From Neospora caninum Liverpool (lineage: Eukaryota > Apicomplexa > Conoidasida > Eucoccidiorida > Sarcocystidae): 64,000 nucleotides of DNA. Below the pieces are notes generated by a model. That model did not search any database. It worked only from the letters and a program-made list of their open reading frames with translations, and was not told the origin of the DNA. The first letter of the stretch is position 1, and each line of letters begins with the position of its first letter. Where the stretch lies: positions 978,790-1,042,789 of the forward strand of contig NC_018390.1 of NCBI RefSeq assembly GCF_000208865.1, written 5' to 3'. Of the stretch, positions 1-11,100 are shown piece by piece. The position numbers and the translations under genes were made by a program.

Positions 1-829
1 TGTTTCCGCATGCAGGCGCAAGTTGCAGAGGCGCTCGCGGCGAAGAGGGGAGGTTGGCGCTCCGGCGCCGTCGCGGCAGGCGGGGAGAAGGAAGACGCCG
101 CCGCCGGGGAGGCGCGACCGACGAGGGGAGACAGACGAGACCCTGCGCCGCGAGAGACAGGTGCGCCAGAAAAGCGAGACCAGGATGTGCTGAACACTTC
201 TGCGACTGTGCGAATGTACACAGCCGTTGCGTCGTCCCTCCGACGCGTCGATGGGCTAGACGAGGCAGTCGAGAAGCTGGTGACAACACGGCAAGGACGG
301 AAACCAAACTCCCGACAGAGACGCGAAACAGGTGAACAGCGCGCGGCCAGCGAAGAACCAGCTGACAGAGAAACGGACAGCGATGACGACGCAGGACGCA
401 AGGGAGAAGCACCAGCAGAAGAGGAAGAAGGAGAAGACGAGGGAGCGGAGGGAAACGCAGGAGAGGATGAGGGAGATGAGAGGCTGCGGCTTTCCCTCCA
501 TTTTTGCTGCGACATTGCGCTCGCGCTCACGACCAAGGCGATCGCTTTAATTCGAAGAGTTAAAGCGCAGAAGCGAGAAACCGCGAACCCACAAAGCCTG
601 CCCACGGTGTCTCCAGGCCTCCGCGGGCCGGAACCAAAACCGGCGGACCGAAAACAGCCGGCGAGAGGATGGACGGAGAGCGATGCGTTTCCCCAATCGT
701 CTCAGGATCAGCATCGGAGCACAAGCGGGGCTTCCGAAGAACACATACAAGGCGTGGAGCTCTCTTCCCAACTGTCTACTCTTCTCGCTCCCATCTGTAT
801 CTGCATCTTCTTTCTGCGTGCCCATCCGC
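1..829 (+). CDS. Tentative 5' coding exon of the NYN ribonuclease gene, open at left edge
   Basis: This frame is open from base 1, with an ATG at 10. It runs to a strong donor, GTAAGG, at 830. The exon would leave one base, which matches the two-base entry of the exon beginning at 1418, so the join is in phase. The translation is charged, with an acidic stretch near 400-480 rich in Glu, Gly and Asp. The last 350 bases encode an unconvincing mix, so the region could instead be 5' untranslated sequence. Weaker phase-compatible donors also exist near 161 and 332. No domain is recognised. The intron this implies (830-1417) carries the AT microsatellite typical of introns here. Confidence 0.33.
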
Positions 830-943
830 GTAAGGCCTCTTCGTGGGTTTCGTATTTCTTTATATTTGTGTATATATGTGTATATTTGCGTTCATAGTTT
901 TATTTGCTTGTCTAATTGCTTGCTTATATGTTGATGTGTTCAT

Positions 944-966
944 TTATATATATATATATATATATA
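944..966. repeat. (TA)n microsatellite
   Basis: An uninterrupted AT dinucleotide run upstream of the exon at 1418. It lies in the predicted intron or 5' region of the NYN gene. Confidence 0.9.
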
Positions 967-1417
967 GCGATAGACGCGAACGCGTGCGTGTGTTTGATCT
1001 CTGTCTGCGTTGGTGGACACTTGCTGCTCGAGCGATTGTCTCGTCGTTCAGGCGTTTCGCTGTTTTGTGTTCCTTCATGCATTCGACTGTATGGACAGTC
1101 TCTAGCCGGTGGCTGCCGTTCTGCCGAGTCTCTCCGTTTCGTGTGGACAGACTGCTGCCCTCTTCCCGACCCTCGGCTGACTGCGCGTCCCTTTCTCACT
1201 CTGCTTTGTCCACGTGAAGTGATGGATAAAGAAATAGTCAGAAACAGATTTAGATTCGTAGATACAAATTTCACATCGCTCTTGAGACAGACGCCTACGT
1301 GGACATGTGTCGCGCGGAAATGGGCGTTATGCTGGGTGGTCCTCTCTGGGCGAGGTGCGCGTTTAGAGTTCGTCTTTTCGGTTCTGTTTGTCATCGGCGT
1401 TGCTGTCCTTTCTGCAG

Positions 1418-4400
1418 GTTTGTTTTTTTCGGATGCATTTGCTGGCGTGAGCGCTCTCCGACGTCAAGTGGCGACTGCGGCTGTGTTGCTCTTTCCTCCG
1501 ATCCTCGACGAAGAAAAGGCGACGCAGCGAGAAAGCTCGCTTCTAGGTCTTCTTCGCCACAAACTCCCCGAGGACTTCCTTCTGCTCGGCCTCCTAGACT
1601 TCCCTCTCTGCTTCCCTCCTGAAACGCCCTACATGTCCGACTCCTCTTCTTCCTCTCCTTCCTCTTCTTCTTCCTCTTCCTCCCGTCCCTCCTCTTCTTC
1701 CTCCTCTTCTTCGTCTTCTTCCTCTTCTTTGTCTTTCTCTTCTTCTCAGAGGCTAGGAGGACGGTCGACGAAGGCACAGCGCGTGGGTGGTGAGGACGGA
1801 ACCGAGAGAAGAGAAGAAACGGAGGCTGAGGAAGGAAGGGAAGAAAGACGTTCGTGCGGAGAGGACGACGGTGATGGGAGCGGCGAGGAATTTGTGCTTT
1901 TAGATAAGCCGATCTTGCTCATCCCGCCTGAGACCAGATGCGACGGTTCGCAGCCTCCACCGACAGTTTCTCTGCATACGACCGCTTCCTCTTCTTCCTC
2001 GTCGTCTTCTTTTTCTTCTGCGTTTGAGAAGGGGGAGCGCGCGAGTACAGAGAAGGCTGCCGGGGAAGGCGGCGTCGCAGCGGAGGGCCTTCGTGCGACA
2101 AAGGCGCTTGACTTGGACGCGACGGCAGGCCGCCCGCGCGGCATCGCTTCGCGGTCCGCGTCGACGCGCCAGCCTCCGCGTCTCTTTCCGTCTCCTGCTG
2201 TTTCCTGCGCTGTCGAGACCGCCTGCAGCGCCTTCTTTCAGGTTCGGTGCGCGCGCCTGTGGGCTCTGTGTGTCGATACACCTGAGTTCCAAGACATGTT
2301 CCAGTACGCCCATCAGGTGTCCCTGCAGCACCGCGAGAAACTGTTTCTTCTGCAGCTGCGCCGCGAGCGCGAACGCCACCACCGCGAGCGGCTCGCACTG
2401 CAACTGGACGCGGAACGCGGGGCGGACGACACAGTGACGGCCGAAGGAAAAGCCAGCGCAGGCGTCTCTGCGCAGACGGGGCAAGAGGCAGAAAAAAAGG
2501 TCGAGACGCCTTGCGAGAAAGAAAGCGACAAGTCGGCCGGTCGGATCACAACGGCGGATCTCCTCGCACAAGTCAACCGCTCGTGGCTCCAAAGGACGAA
2601 TCGGTTCTCGGCTTCTCGGCACGCGACCGAGAAGGCGAACGAGACGGAAGGAGACGCGCCCTACGTTTCTTCCCGTCAAGACCCGCGCACGGAGGCGCTC
2701 GAGGGCGCAGGGCGAAGCAGCCGGGAGACCGACGGGGCGTCCCAGCGTGGCGAGGAGGAAGCAAAGGAGGCCGGGTTTCCGCCTGGCGGCTGGGTGTCCG
2801 AGTTCGACGCGCCTCCGCAAGAAGAGCCGTTTTTGCCGCACTTCTTAGCTGGGCGTCGAAGCCGCCGGAGACGTCCCGCGACAAAGGCCAAACCGGAAGT
2901 CTCTGAAGAGACGCAGGCCGATGAGGAAGCAGCGTCTGCGCCCTCCTCGGATTCGCACCCCGCGTCGGCGACTTCGCCGGGCGCCTCTGCGCTCTTGAGC
3001 GCTCAGCCGTCCATCTCGGCTTTCTCGCGCCGTCTGATCGACTACGAGCTGAAGCGGCAGGCAGACGAGGCCGCATTGGCGCGAGGCCTCCTGTCTCCGC
3101 CGCGGGAGTCGGAGACAACGTGTCTCTCGCGAGACCAGTCTGCGCCGCCTGCGTCGCCGGGCGGCGCGTCGCGGCGTCCGGCAGGCGTCCTCCCACTCCG
3201 GTCTCTCGTCCTGCCGCTCGCTGCGCGGACTGGCGACGGGCGGGACGAAGGCCAGGAGAAGCGCGAGGCGTGTCCTGTGGGAGGCGGTGGAAATGCAGGC
3301 GGTTCGCGTCCCTTTGTGTCTGCGCAGGCGCAGGCGGTCGCTGAGGACGGATTGAGTGCGGCCGGGGGTGCCGATCCACGCGAAGACAAACGATGGCCGA
3401 GGCGGTTTCGAGGTCGGCGCGGTTCGTCCTCGCGGGCGCTCCCGTTTCCCAGGGAGGTGGAAGAGGCAGTTGCGCCAGGCGAGGGAGACTCGGGCGAAGA
3501 AGAGAGAGAGAAAGGACCACGCGACGAGGGAAGTGATCCAGAAGGCGGGCCGTCGGCGTCTCCGTCTGCCGGGTGCGGGATCAGCAGACAGGACGGCAGT
3601 CAGCCGCGAGAGCCGCGAGAGGCGAAGCCTGTCTCTGGCGATCGCAGGCGCGAGAAGGAGAAGACGCCGAACGTGTTTTCGCCTTTCCAGGCTTCACCCA
3701 CAGAAGGCGTAGGCAAGTTGATCGTCATCGACGGCAGCAACGTGGCGATGCGCCACGGCGGCGGAAGGACGGCGGGGCTCACCAAGGCGTTTTCCACGAA
3801 AGGCATTCAACAGGCTGTCGAACACTACACGACGCGGGGGTACACCGTGCGGGTCTTTCTCCCGGACTACGTCCTCAGCTACACAAGCGTGGGCGAGGCG
3901 AAACGCATGCAGAAGATGGCTTTCCCCGTCAAGGAGCAGTTGGCGACGCGAATTCCAGACTCCCTGGATGCTCTCCACGAGCTCATGCGCGCAGGCCTCG
4001 TCGTCAACACGCCTTCCCAAGACTACGACGATTCCTACGCGATCATGGTAGGAAGCCAAGAGAAAGCGCGAGGCGCCAGAGTGGCCGGGAAACGAAAAGG
4101 GAGAAAGCAAGAGAGACAGAGTGAGAGCGAGAAGGAGTACGCCGCAGATGTCCGACTGCTGCGTTGCGCGCGTGGGTCATAAGGGGGAGAAATGTGGGAG
4201 GCGAGAAACGGAAAACGGGCAGAAAGAAGCGAAGCGAGTACACGGGAAGCTGAAGCCCAAGGAACTTCGCTCTGGAGAGGAGGCGCATGCCTTCTGGTGT
4301 CGAGGCCACGGGTGTCCTACCGAGCGGGCGACGACTTCCCACGTGGAACGGGCGGCGCAGCCAGTGGATTTGAAGGCGCGGAAAGGGACGACGCATTTCC

Positions 4401-4953
4401 AGAGTGTGGGGCGGGGACGTGCACGAACTTAGACCCGAAAGGGAAGGAAACGACTGACAGCGATACTCGCAGGCGGAGAACGGGGCGAGCCGGCAGAGAG
4501 GAGCCGGAAAGGTGTTTCAGGCGACGAAGGACAGAGACAAACGATGCGCAGCGTCTCGTACCTGACGGGGACAAAAGACAAGAGGAAGAGAAAAGAGGAG
4601 AGGAGACATGGGGAAAAAGGGGAACCGCAAGACGGCAGCGGGAAGGGGAGAAAGGCCTTGTGTGAATCGGGTGTACACGCATGTGTAGGAGCACACGCTG
4701 TGGCGTTTTTTTGTGCACAATGGAAGCGTTTTGGTTTCTCTCGTTTCCTGTCTGCTTTCAGTACGCCATGAAGCACGACGGATGCATCGTCACAAACGAC
4801 CTGTATCGCGACTTTATAACAAAGAACGACAATCCACACGCGATACGCAGGTGGATGAAGCTGCATCTCATCTCCTTCGTCTTCATCGAAGACGAGTTTA
4901 TCCCCAACCCCGACTTCCGCTGGCCCACGCTTCCTCAACCCGACACGTCCTAG
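1418..4953 (+). CDS. Zc3h12a/Regnase-type NYN-domain ribonuclease
   Basis: The exons are 1418-4047 and 4762-4953. The intron 4048-4761 begins GTAGGA and ends CTTTCAG, and its phase is kept. The first exon opens after a TTTCTGCAG acceptor, so the true start lies upstream. The NYN (PIN-like) domain occupies the C-terminus, from about 3714 to the stop. It opens with KLIVIDGSNVAM, followed by DYDDSYAIMYAMKHDG across the splice junction and IVTNDLYRD. These carry the Asp residues that coordinate metal in Regnase-1-type nucleases. Family members cleave structured RNA, often in mRNA decay. Upstream lie about 760 residues of low complexity, including a polyserine tract (1638-1743) and Arg/Glu-rich sequence. 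No CCCH zinc finger follows the NYN domain, unlike animal Regnases. The domain call is firm; the substrate is unknown. Confidence 0.85.
1638..1745 (+). repeat. Polyserine-coding TCC/TCT tract
   Basis: A pyrimidine-only run of TCC and TCT codons inside the NYN gene encodes an almost pure serine stretch broken by a few Pro and Arg residues. The same composition recurs in the carboxypeptidase gene near 46615-46735 and 47820-47880. Confidence 0.85.
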
Positions 4954-7900
4954 ATGCAGCTGTGGCCCGTTTCGTGTGCCTTGTGCTGTTCTCGTAAAGA
5001 CGGCTGCTCGCCGCGGCTCGAGGCGTGCGAGAAGATGCAGAAGCGGAGAGGGAGCGGAGGCACGGAAGAAGAAACCGACGGTCCACAGAAAGGCCGAACC
5101 CAGCGTGGGGCGGGGGAGATTGTCGAGAGAGAGCGAGACCAGCAGGAAGAGCTGTGAGCAGGAAAAGACAAGACTGAGACCGACACACGCGCCGGAAGTG
5201 GGGATGCAGGAGCGAAAGAAAGGCGCGTGGTCTGCGGCCGCAGTGCGTGATAACCTCTGAGCGGGGAAGCGAGGCGCCTGAGGAGTCTACGTTTTCGGAA
5301 ACCGATAGAAGAACGACGGGAAGAGAAAGAAAAAGGACGACGTGGCAAACGGCTGTCGCGCAAGGGCCAAGTGGAGGATTCAAACGCAGCTGATCGAGGT
5401 CACGCGAAAGGCGATGTTTTGACTTGGATTTGCGCGCGCGTCGAGGAAGGAGAAACTCGAAGAAAAAGACAAGAGTGGAACACACAGGACATGCACGTGC
5501 ACGACACGAAGAAGGGGGGGAATCCCCCGCCGACAAACCGAAAGCAGAAGCGAAACGGTGGACGAGGCCGGACGATACACACGCGTCGAGGCCGGATGAA
5601 AACGTAGCTTTTTGTTCATGTCCTTCCGTGTGCAAAAGAACCTAAAGTTGGAGGCTTTGTACTTGAACCTGTTTTGTCGCAAGCACACACACACACACAC
5701 TCCAATTTGTCACGCTGAAAACGAAAAGTGTTGGATTTCAACCTGGATGCGGTCTAGTCTCGTCTCTTCTCCTAGCGACACACAGCCCTTCTGCGCTTGA
5801 TGGAAAGCCGACCCTTGTGGAGATGTTCGTCTTGAAAGGTGAACGACACCGCAAATGCGAATTGTCTTTCCTCAGCTCCAGCGGTTGGTGCACACGCACG
5901 TCACAGTGGTGGGTGATGCGACGTCGGGCGCATCAGGCACAGTCCGATACGCGAACAGTGTTAGCATCCGCACGCATCCGCCGCAGGATCTTTCCGTCTT
6001 TGCGTACCCTCTTTCTTAGGTTCAGATGCTGATCTATGCTTGCACGTCGACAGAGGCTGAAGCGTTTGCTCCAGTTGCGTGTTCGGCGCACAAAGACGCG
6101 CGGTCGAGGCGGGAGCCTGTCTGTGAGAAAAGTGAAAATCAGGCGGGACGTCTGTACGCGACTCGTCTGCCCTGTTTGGCGGGTCCCATTGGACCTTTTC
6201 GTGGCGAACGGAAGTCCAACTCGAGCACTCAGCGACAGCAGCTGTTTGCGTGAAAGGCGGTTTCGCGCGTCGTAACAATCCCTGGGACCAGATCGTCACG
6301 AGTGCAAAGGGCACCTTTAGCTCTTTCGGCGCAGATCCCGTGCCGGTTATTGGAGGAATTTAAGGGATCGAGAAGGTCGGAGGGTATGAAGAACCCCTCC
6401 TGGCTATCGTGACTCGGATCGCTGGGAGGAACCACGTACGGCTTCACTCTGTATAAAAAGAGTGTGTGGAAAAGTGTGCGTGCCGAGCGACTGCCGCTCT
6501 TTTTTTCTGATGTTCCGCCCTGGGAAGTGTGTATCTGGGCGAGAACGCTGTTGTGTTTTCTGGCATCTAAAGGTCTGCGCTTTTCGGATTTTTGGAACTC
6601 GCGAGAGCGGCTGCTGCCACGCCCCCGCCTTGTCGAAAAATATACATACACTCAACTTCCACGGGACCAGCAAACCTCTGAATGCACGTGAGACAGCTCG
6701 GAGAGGCTCAGACATTTCCAACTGGATTCGAGGCAAGAAAGTTCAGACTGGGGGCCAGAGGAAGTCCTTAGGGTGGTCAGACTGACGGTTTGTCACTTGC
6801 GACTCCGCCGGCTGCGGAGTCGCGTTCCCCGTTCGCGTCTTGGCACGAGACATAAAACTCTACTCTCGCGTTCACCCGACACAACTCTGGAAGAAAGACA
6901 AAGCACGTCTTCCCCCTCTCGCCGCGGAAACGATGTGGTCTCGACGAGTCGTGGACTCGCGCTTGCGTCTAAAACGTTCCGGTAGATTTTCCTGTCGAAA
7001 AAAGAGCTACGAAAGGACTTCGCTACCTCCACTGTTACAGAGCGAGGGTCGGAGTGTGTAGGCGTCCGAAAGAGTTTTTCCGCCGCGTTTTGTCTCTGTG
7101 CTTTTGCGCTTCTCAGAAAAGAATCGGATTGTGGATCGGGGAAAAGTGTGCCGTCGGTGCCCCGGTTCCGTATAAGGGACAGAAAAGCAAGCATGCATGC
7201 AGATGGAGAGGTCGGCGTCTGGGCTGCCGTGGCCAGAAACCGCGTCTGGGCCTTTGTCTCTGAAAGTTCCTCTCTTGTTTTTCCTCCGAAAGAACCTTTC
7301 CTTGCTTCACGGAGGCTCGCCGTTTTTCGTGGTCTTTTTTTCTCCGGGGCTCGTGTGGATTTGGGACTGGTCCACGATGGTCACCTTGCCGCAAAGTTCT
7401 CGTTCTCGCGGCGGAAAGCCCTCCCGTTCTTCGTCCTTGCGTCTACCCAGCTTTCCCCCCGCGAAGTAGAGCCTTTTCCACGCAACGGCACTGAAAGAAC
7501 TCGGGCGTCCACTGGTTCTCTGCCGCCAAGATTTCGACCGTTTCCGCCTGTACAGGCCCCCCCCCCCTCCTTCGGGAGAAAGCTCCGGTTTCGGCGAGTA
7601 TCCAGAATTTTTCCGTGCGTTTTTCCGATACACCCAGTTCCGTTCCAGAGCCGTCCGCACCGTCTCCTTCGCGCGCAAGTGAATCGCGCGCGCCTTCTCC
7701 ACAAGGCGAATTTGTTGCCTGCCAAAACCGACTTAGCCTTCTCTGTAGGTCCTGTGTGTGCATATGTGCCGCCTGGGAGCGCGCAGTCCCGTTCCTTTCC
7801 TGGCCGCCGCGACGAAGTGTGTCCCTGTCTGAGTTTTCCCCTTTCTTTTCCCCCGATGCTTTTCTCCCTGTCCGCCGGGCGCTCCTCTCACCCGAAAACG

Positions 7901-8155
7901 TTGGAATTCTCGCTCTCCTCTAGCTGCTAACGGCCGCAGCGACCTCCCCCTGCAGACCCCGGACGAGCAGAAGTTTTGTCTTGAGAATGTCTCTCTGAGG
8001 ACTGGCGCTGCGCGACGGTGTCCATGCGTCAAGTCGTCTCCGTCTCCCGTTTCGATCTGCGCTTTCCCTCGGCCGGCGTGTCGACGGCTTCGTCCGCTCG
8101 CGGGTTCTTGCTCCGGTAGTTTTCTCCCTCGCGGACGCCCTGAACCACTCTCCAC
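4954..8155. other. Spacer between NYN gene and coiled-coil gene; no supported gene
   Basis: All six frames hold only short overlapping open frames with no recognisable domain and no consistent splice pattern. The stretch should contain the 3' region of the NYN gene and the promoter and 5' untranslated region of the coiled-coil gene. It holds a (CA)n run at 5684-5700, a C11 run at 7557-7567 and a double GCATGCATGC motif at about 7192-7201, an arrangement matching AP2-type binding sites. The frame 7148-7930 is open for 260 codons but lacks coding character. Confidence 0.6.
5684..5700. repeat. (CA)n microsatellite
   Basis: About eight CA dinucleotides in the spacer downstream of the NYN gene. 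Confidence 0.9.
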
Positions 8156-11100
8156 ATGGCGCAGCCCTCACTGCCGCAGCCCCCCCTGCCGCAGCCCCGA
8201 TCGCGGGGCGACTGGGCGGCACCCCCTCAGCTGCGCGGCGAGGCTGTTCTCTACTCTTCGCCGCTTTCGCATTTCCCACAAGTCCCCGCATTCCGCCGGA
8301 CTCCAGCGCTAGCCGCCTCTGCGCATGAACCCGTCGCTTCAAACGGCGTCTTCTCTCTCCACGACTCGCCCGCAGATGCCGCCTCCACAGGGAGTGGCCG
8401 AAACATCCCCCGGGCGGAGCGAACGGAGCGAGGGGAGGCTGACGCCGAGAAAGCGCATGCAACTCTCAGGGCTGCTGGGGAAATGGTCAGATACGCAGCA
8501 ACGCAGTGGGAGAGGACTGCTTCCCAGACTGAGGCTCTCGTCGCCGCGCTCAAGGTGAGAAGGAAACCGGCGACGAAGAACGCACGCGCGCGAGAACGGG
8601 GAACCTCCCGGCATGCGCAAATGGCCCGGACGCAACCCGCGAGCGGTTCGAGGCATCAGGGGAGGGAAGAACCGAAACGCAATCAGAAAGAGGCGGGAAA
8701 CAAACATCGGCAGCCTACACGCACGTGGAAAACGTCTCAAAGTTACGTTGGGTCTCCCATCAAATTCCTGTATCTATGTGAACTCATGCATATATATATA
8801 TATATATAGGGGTAAGCAGATAGGGATGTATGCACGACATACGTACAAGTGTTTGTGTGTCTATTTAGATAGAGTTGTACGTATATATACATATATATAA
8901 ATATACATATATATATATATGTATCTTTGTAACCCTCTACAAGTATTCTTGCATGGGCTCTCGATGTATATCTGTAGAGATTGATTTTTCCTATTTCCGT
9001 GCATGTGCTAGAATTGATGTATGTCGCGTGTCTTGGCTGAATCGGAACGAGGAGCGCGGGTGGTGAGCGGATCGTCTGCAGTCTTCTGGGCGTCGCGAAC
9101 GCTCCCTCGGCACAGCACTCCGCACTTGTCAGAGATCTTTGGTTTTCTCAGCTTTCGTTGGAGAAGGAAGAAACGAGTCGACACCGCGTTCAAGAACTCG
9201 AGGCGCAACTGACCGCGCAAGAGCGACGCATGGAGCTCGAGGAGCGACGGAGGGAAATCGAGCGTCAAGAGGAGGAGGAGAAAAACGCTCTCGCTTCCCA
9301 CGTGGCTAGTCTGCAGGACCAGCTGCGCGCTGCCTCGAACACCGCCGCCGAGCAACAAACGGTAACGCAGAAGACTATCCACTTCTCATTGACGCATGCA
9401 CAACAGACAACCACCCGACACTCCGGTGGCCACGCATATTCATCTCGATGCGTCTATATAGATATGTATATATATTTGGGGGGAAAACGAGATTTAATGC
9501 GTGTTCCGGGGATGGGTTCTCTGTCGATGAACGCGCTTGTTTTGTGGCGTCTCACACTGCGTCGTTCTTGTTTGTGCGACCGTCCGGTGGTGTGGGCGGC
9601 TTCGCGTCGTTTCTCCATGCGGTTCGAGCCTTCGCACTGTCTCCTGGAAGCCTGCATTCTTGTGTCTCCTTGCGCAGAAAGTGGAGTCGGAGCTCGCCGT
9701 CCTCCGGGGCGAGTTGCGGCGAAGAGAAGAAGAAATCGCGGAACACATGTTGCAACTGGAGAAGGTCCACGTCACCAATCAGGCTCTGCAGCAACAGGTA
9801 GTTTGCTCTCCACGAAACTGGCAAGCACGCGCGGCATTCGCAACGGCACGGACTGACGGCTGGTTCTCGTTTCCGAGGCGAACCTACGGGACTCATGTGC
9901 ATGTCTTGTTCGAGGCAACTCCTCGCTCCGTTGACTCGCCTCGTCACGATGCCGACAGATAGACAAAGACATATCTGCATATGCGCATTTGCGTGTCTAC
10001 ACCTAGGCGTGAAGCGGTATGTATATGTAAATATATAAATATAAATATATAAATATGTCTACATCCGGTTTCGTTGTCTGCTTTTAGGTGTCTGAGCTTT
10101 TGGCGTATCGGGAAGGCAGCGGGGCGCCGCGGGAGGCGAAGAGTCCCGGCGCTGCGTTTCCGTGGTCTCCGCTGACACTGGAAGGCTCTGTCGGTTTGAC
10201 GAGCGTCGAGAGACAACAACGCGTCGAGGCGTTGGACTCGGCGATGGCGACTTACGCAGCGCAGATGAAGACGCAGCTTGCCTCTCTCCGGTCTCTCTTG
10301 GACAGTCAGGAGGACGCGGAGAAGGCTGAAACCCAGCAGGCCGGGAAGGCGAGAGAGGCGCAAGAGCGCACGCGCGAGAACGAGGAGACAGAGAGGCGCG
10401 CCTTGGAAGAGTTGGCGAAGACGAAGGCGCAACTCGAGGCCGCGGAGCGACGCGCTGAGGAGCTAGGGGCGAGGGCCGAGGCACGGCGCCACGAAGCGCA
10501 GACGCAGGCCGCCGTCGCCGCGCGTCTTGCGGCAGCGGAAGAGAAGCTGAAGACGCTGGAGGAGGCGAAGGAGGCACAGGCGATTGCGAGTGCCGAGAAG
10601 GCAGCCGAACTCGATTCGCTCTTGGAGACGGCGCGGGGAGAAGCGCTGGCGTGGGCTGCGGAGCGCGCCGAGCTGACGAAGAAGAACTACGAACTGGAGA
10701 AGAAGAACGACGAACTGGAGAAGAAGAACGACGAACTGGAGAAGAAGAACGACGAACTGGAGAAGAAGAACGACGAACTGGAGAAGAAGAACGAGGAGGT
10801 GGAGAGGGAACTCGCGGCTTTGCGGGAGAGTGAGGAAGCGCGGCGGCGGTTGGAGGCGGCAGCTGAGGAGCAGAGGGTGAAGGCGAGAGAGGTGGAGGAG
10901 GCGATGGATGAAGAGCGCGCTCAGCACCAGCTAGAGAAGCAGCATCTGCAAGAGAGCCTGTCGGAAGCGAATGCGCGTCTGAGTGAGCGGGCGGAGGAAG
11001 TGTGCAGGTTGCAAGAGACTCTTGGAGCGACGCAGGCGCAGCTGGAAGCGGCCGAGAAGGCGTTGCAGGAGGAGCGGACAGCGCACGAGGCGAACAAGAC

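Noticed and set aside
7148..7930. 260-codon plus-strand frame upstream of the coiled-coil gene
   Set aside because: It is Phe/Ser/Pro-rich with no domain and is flanked by homopolymer C. More likely it is 5' untranslated sequence.
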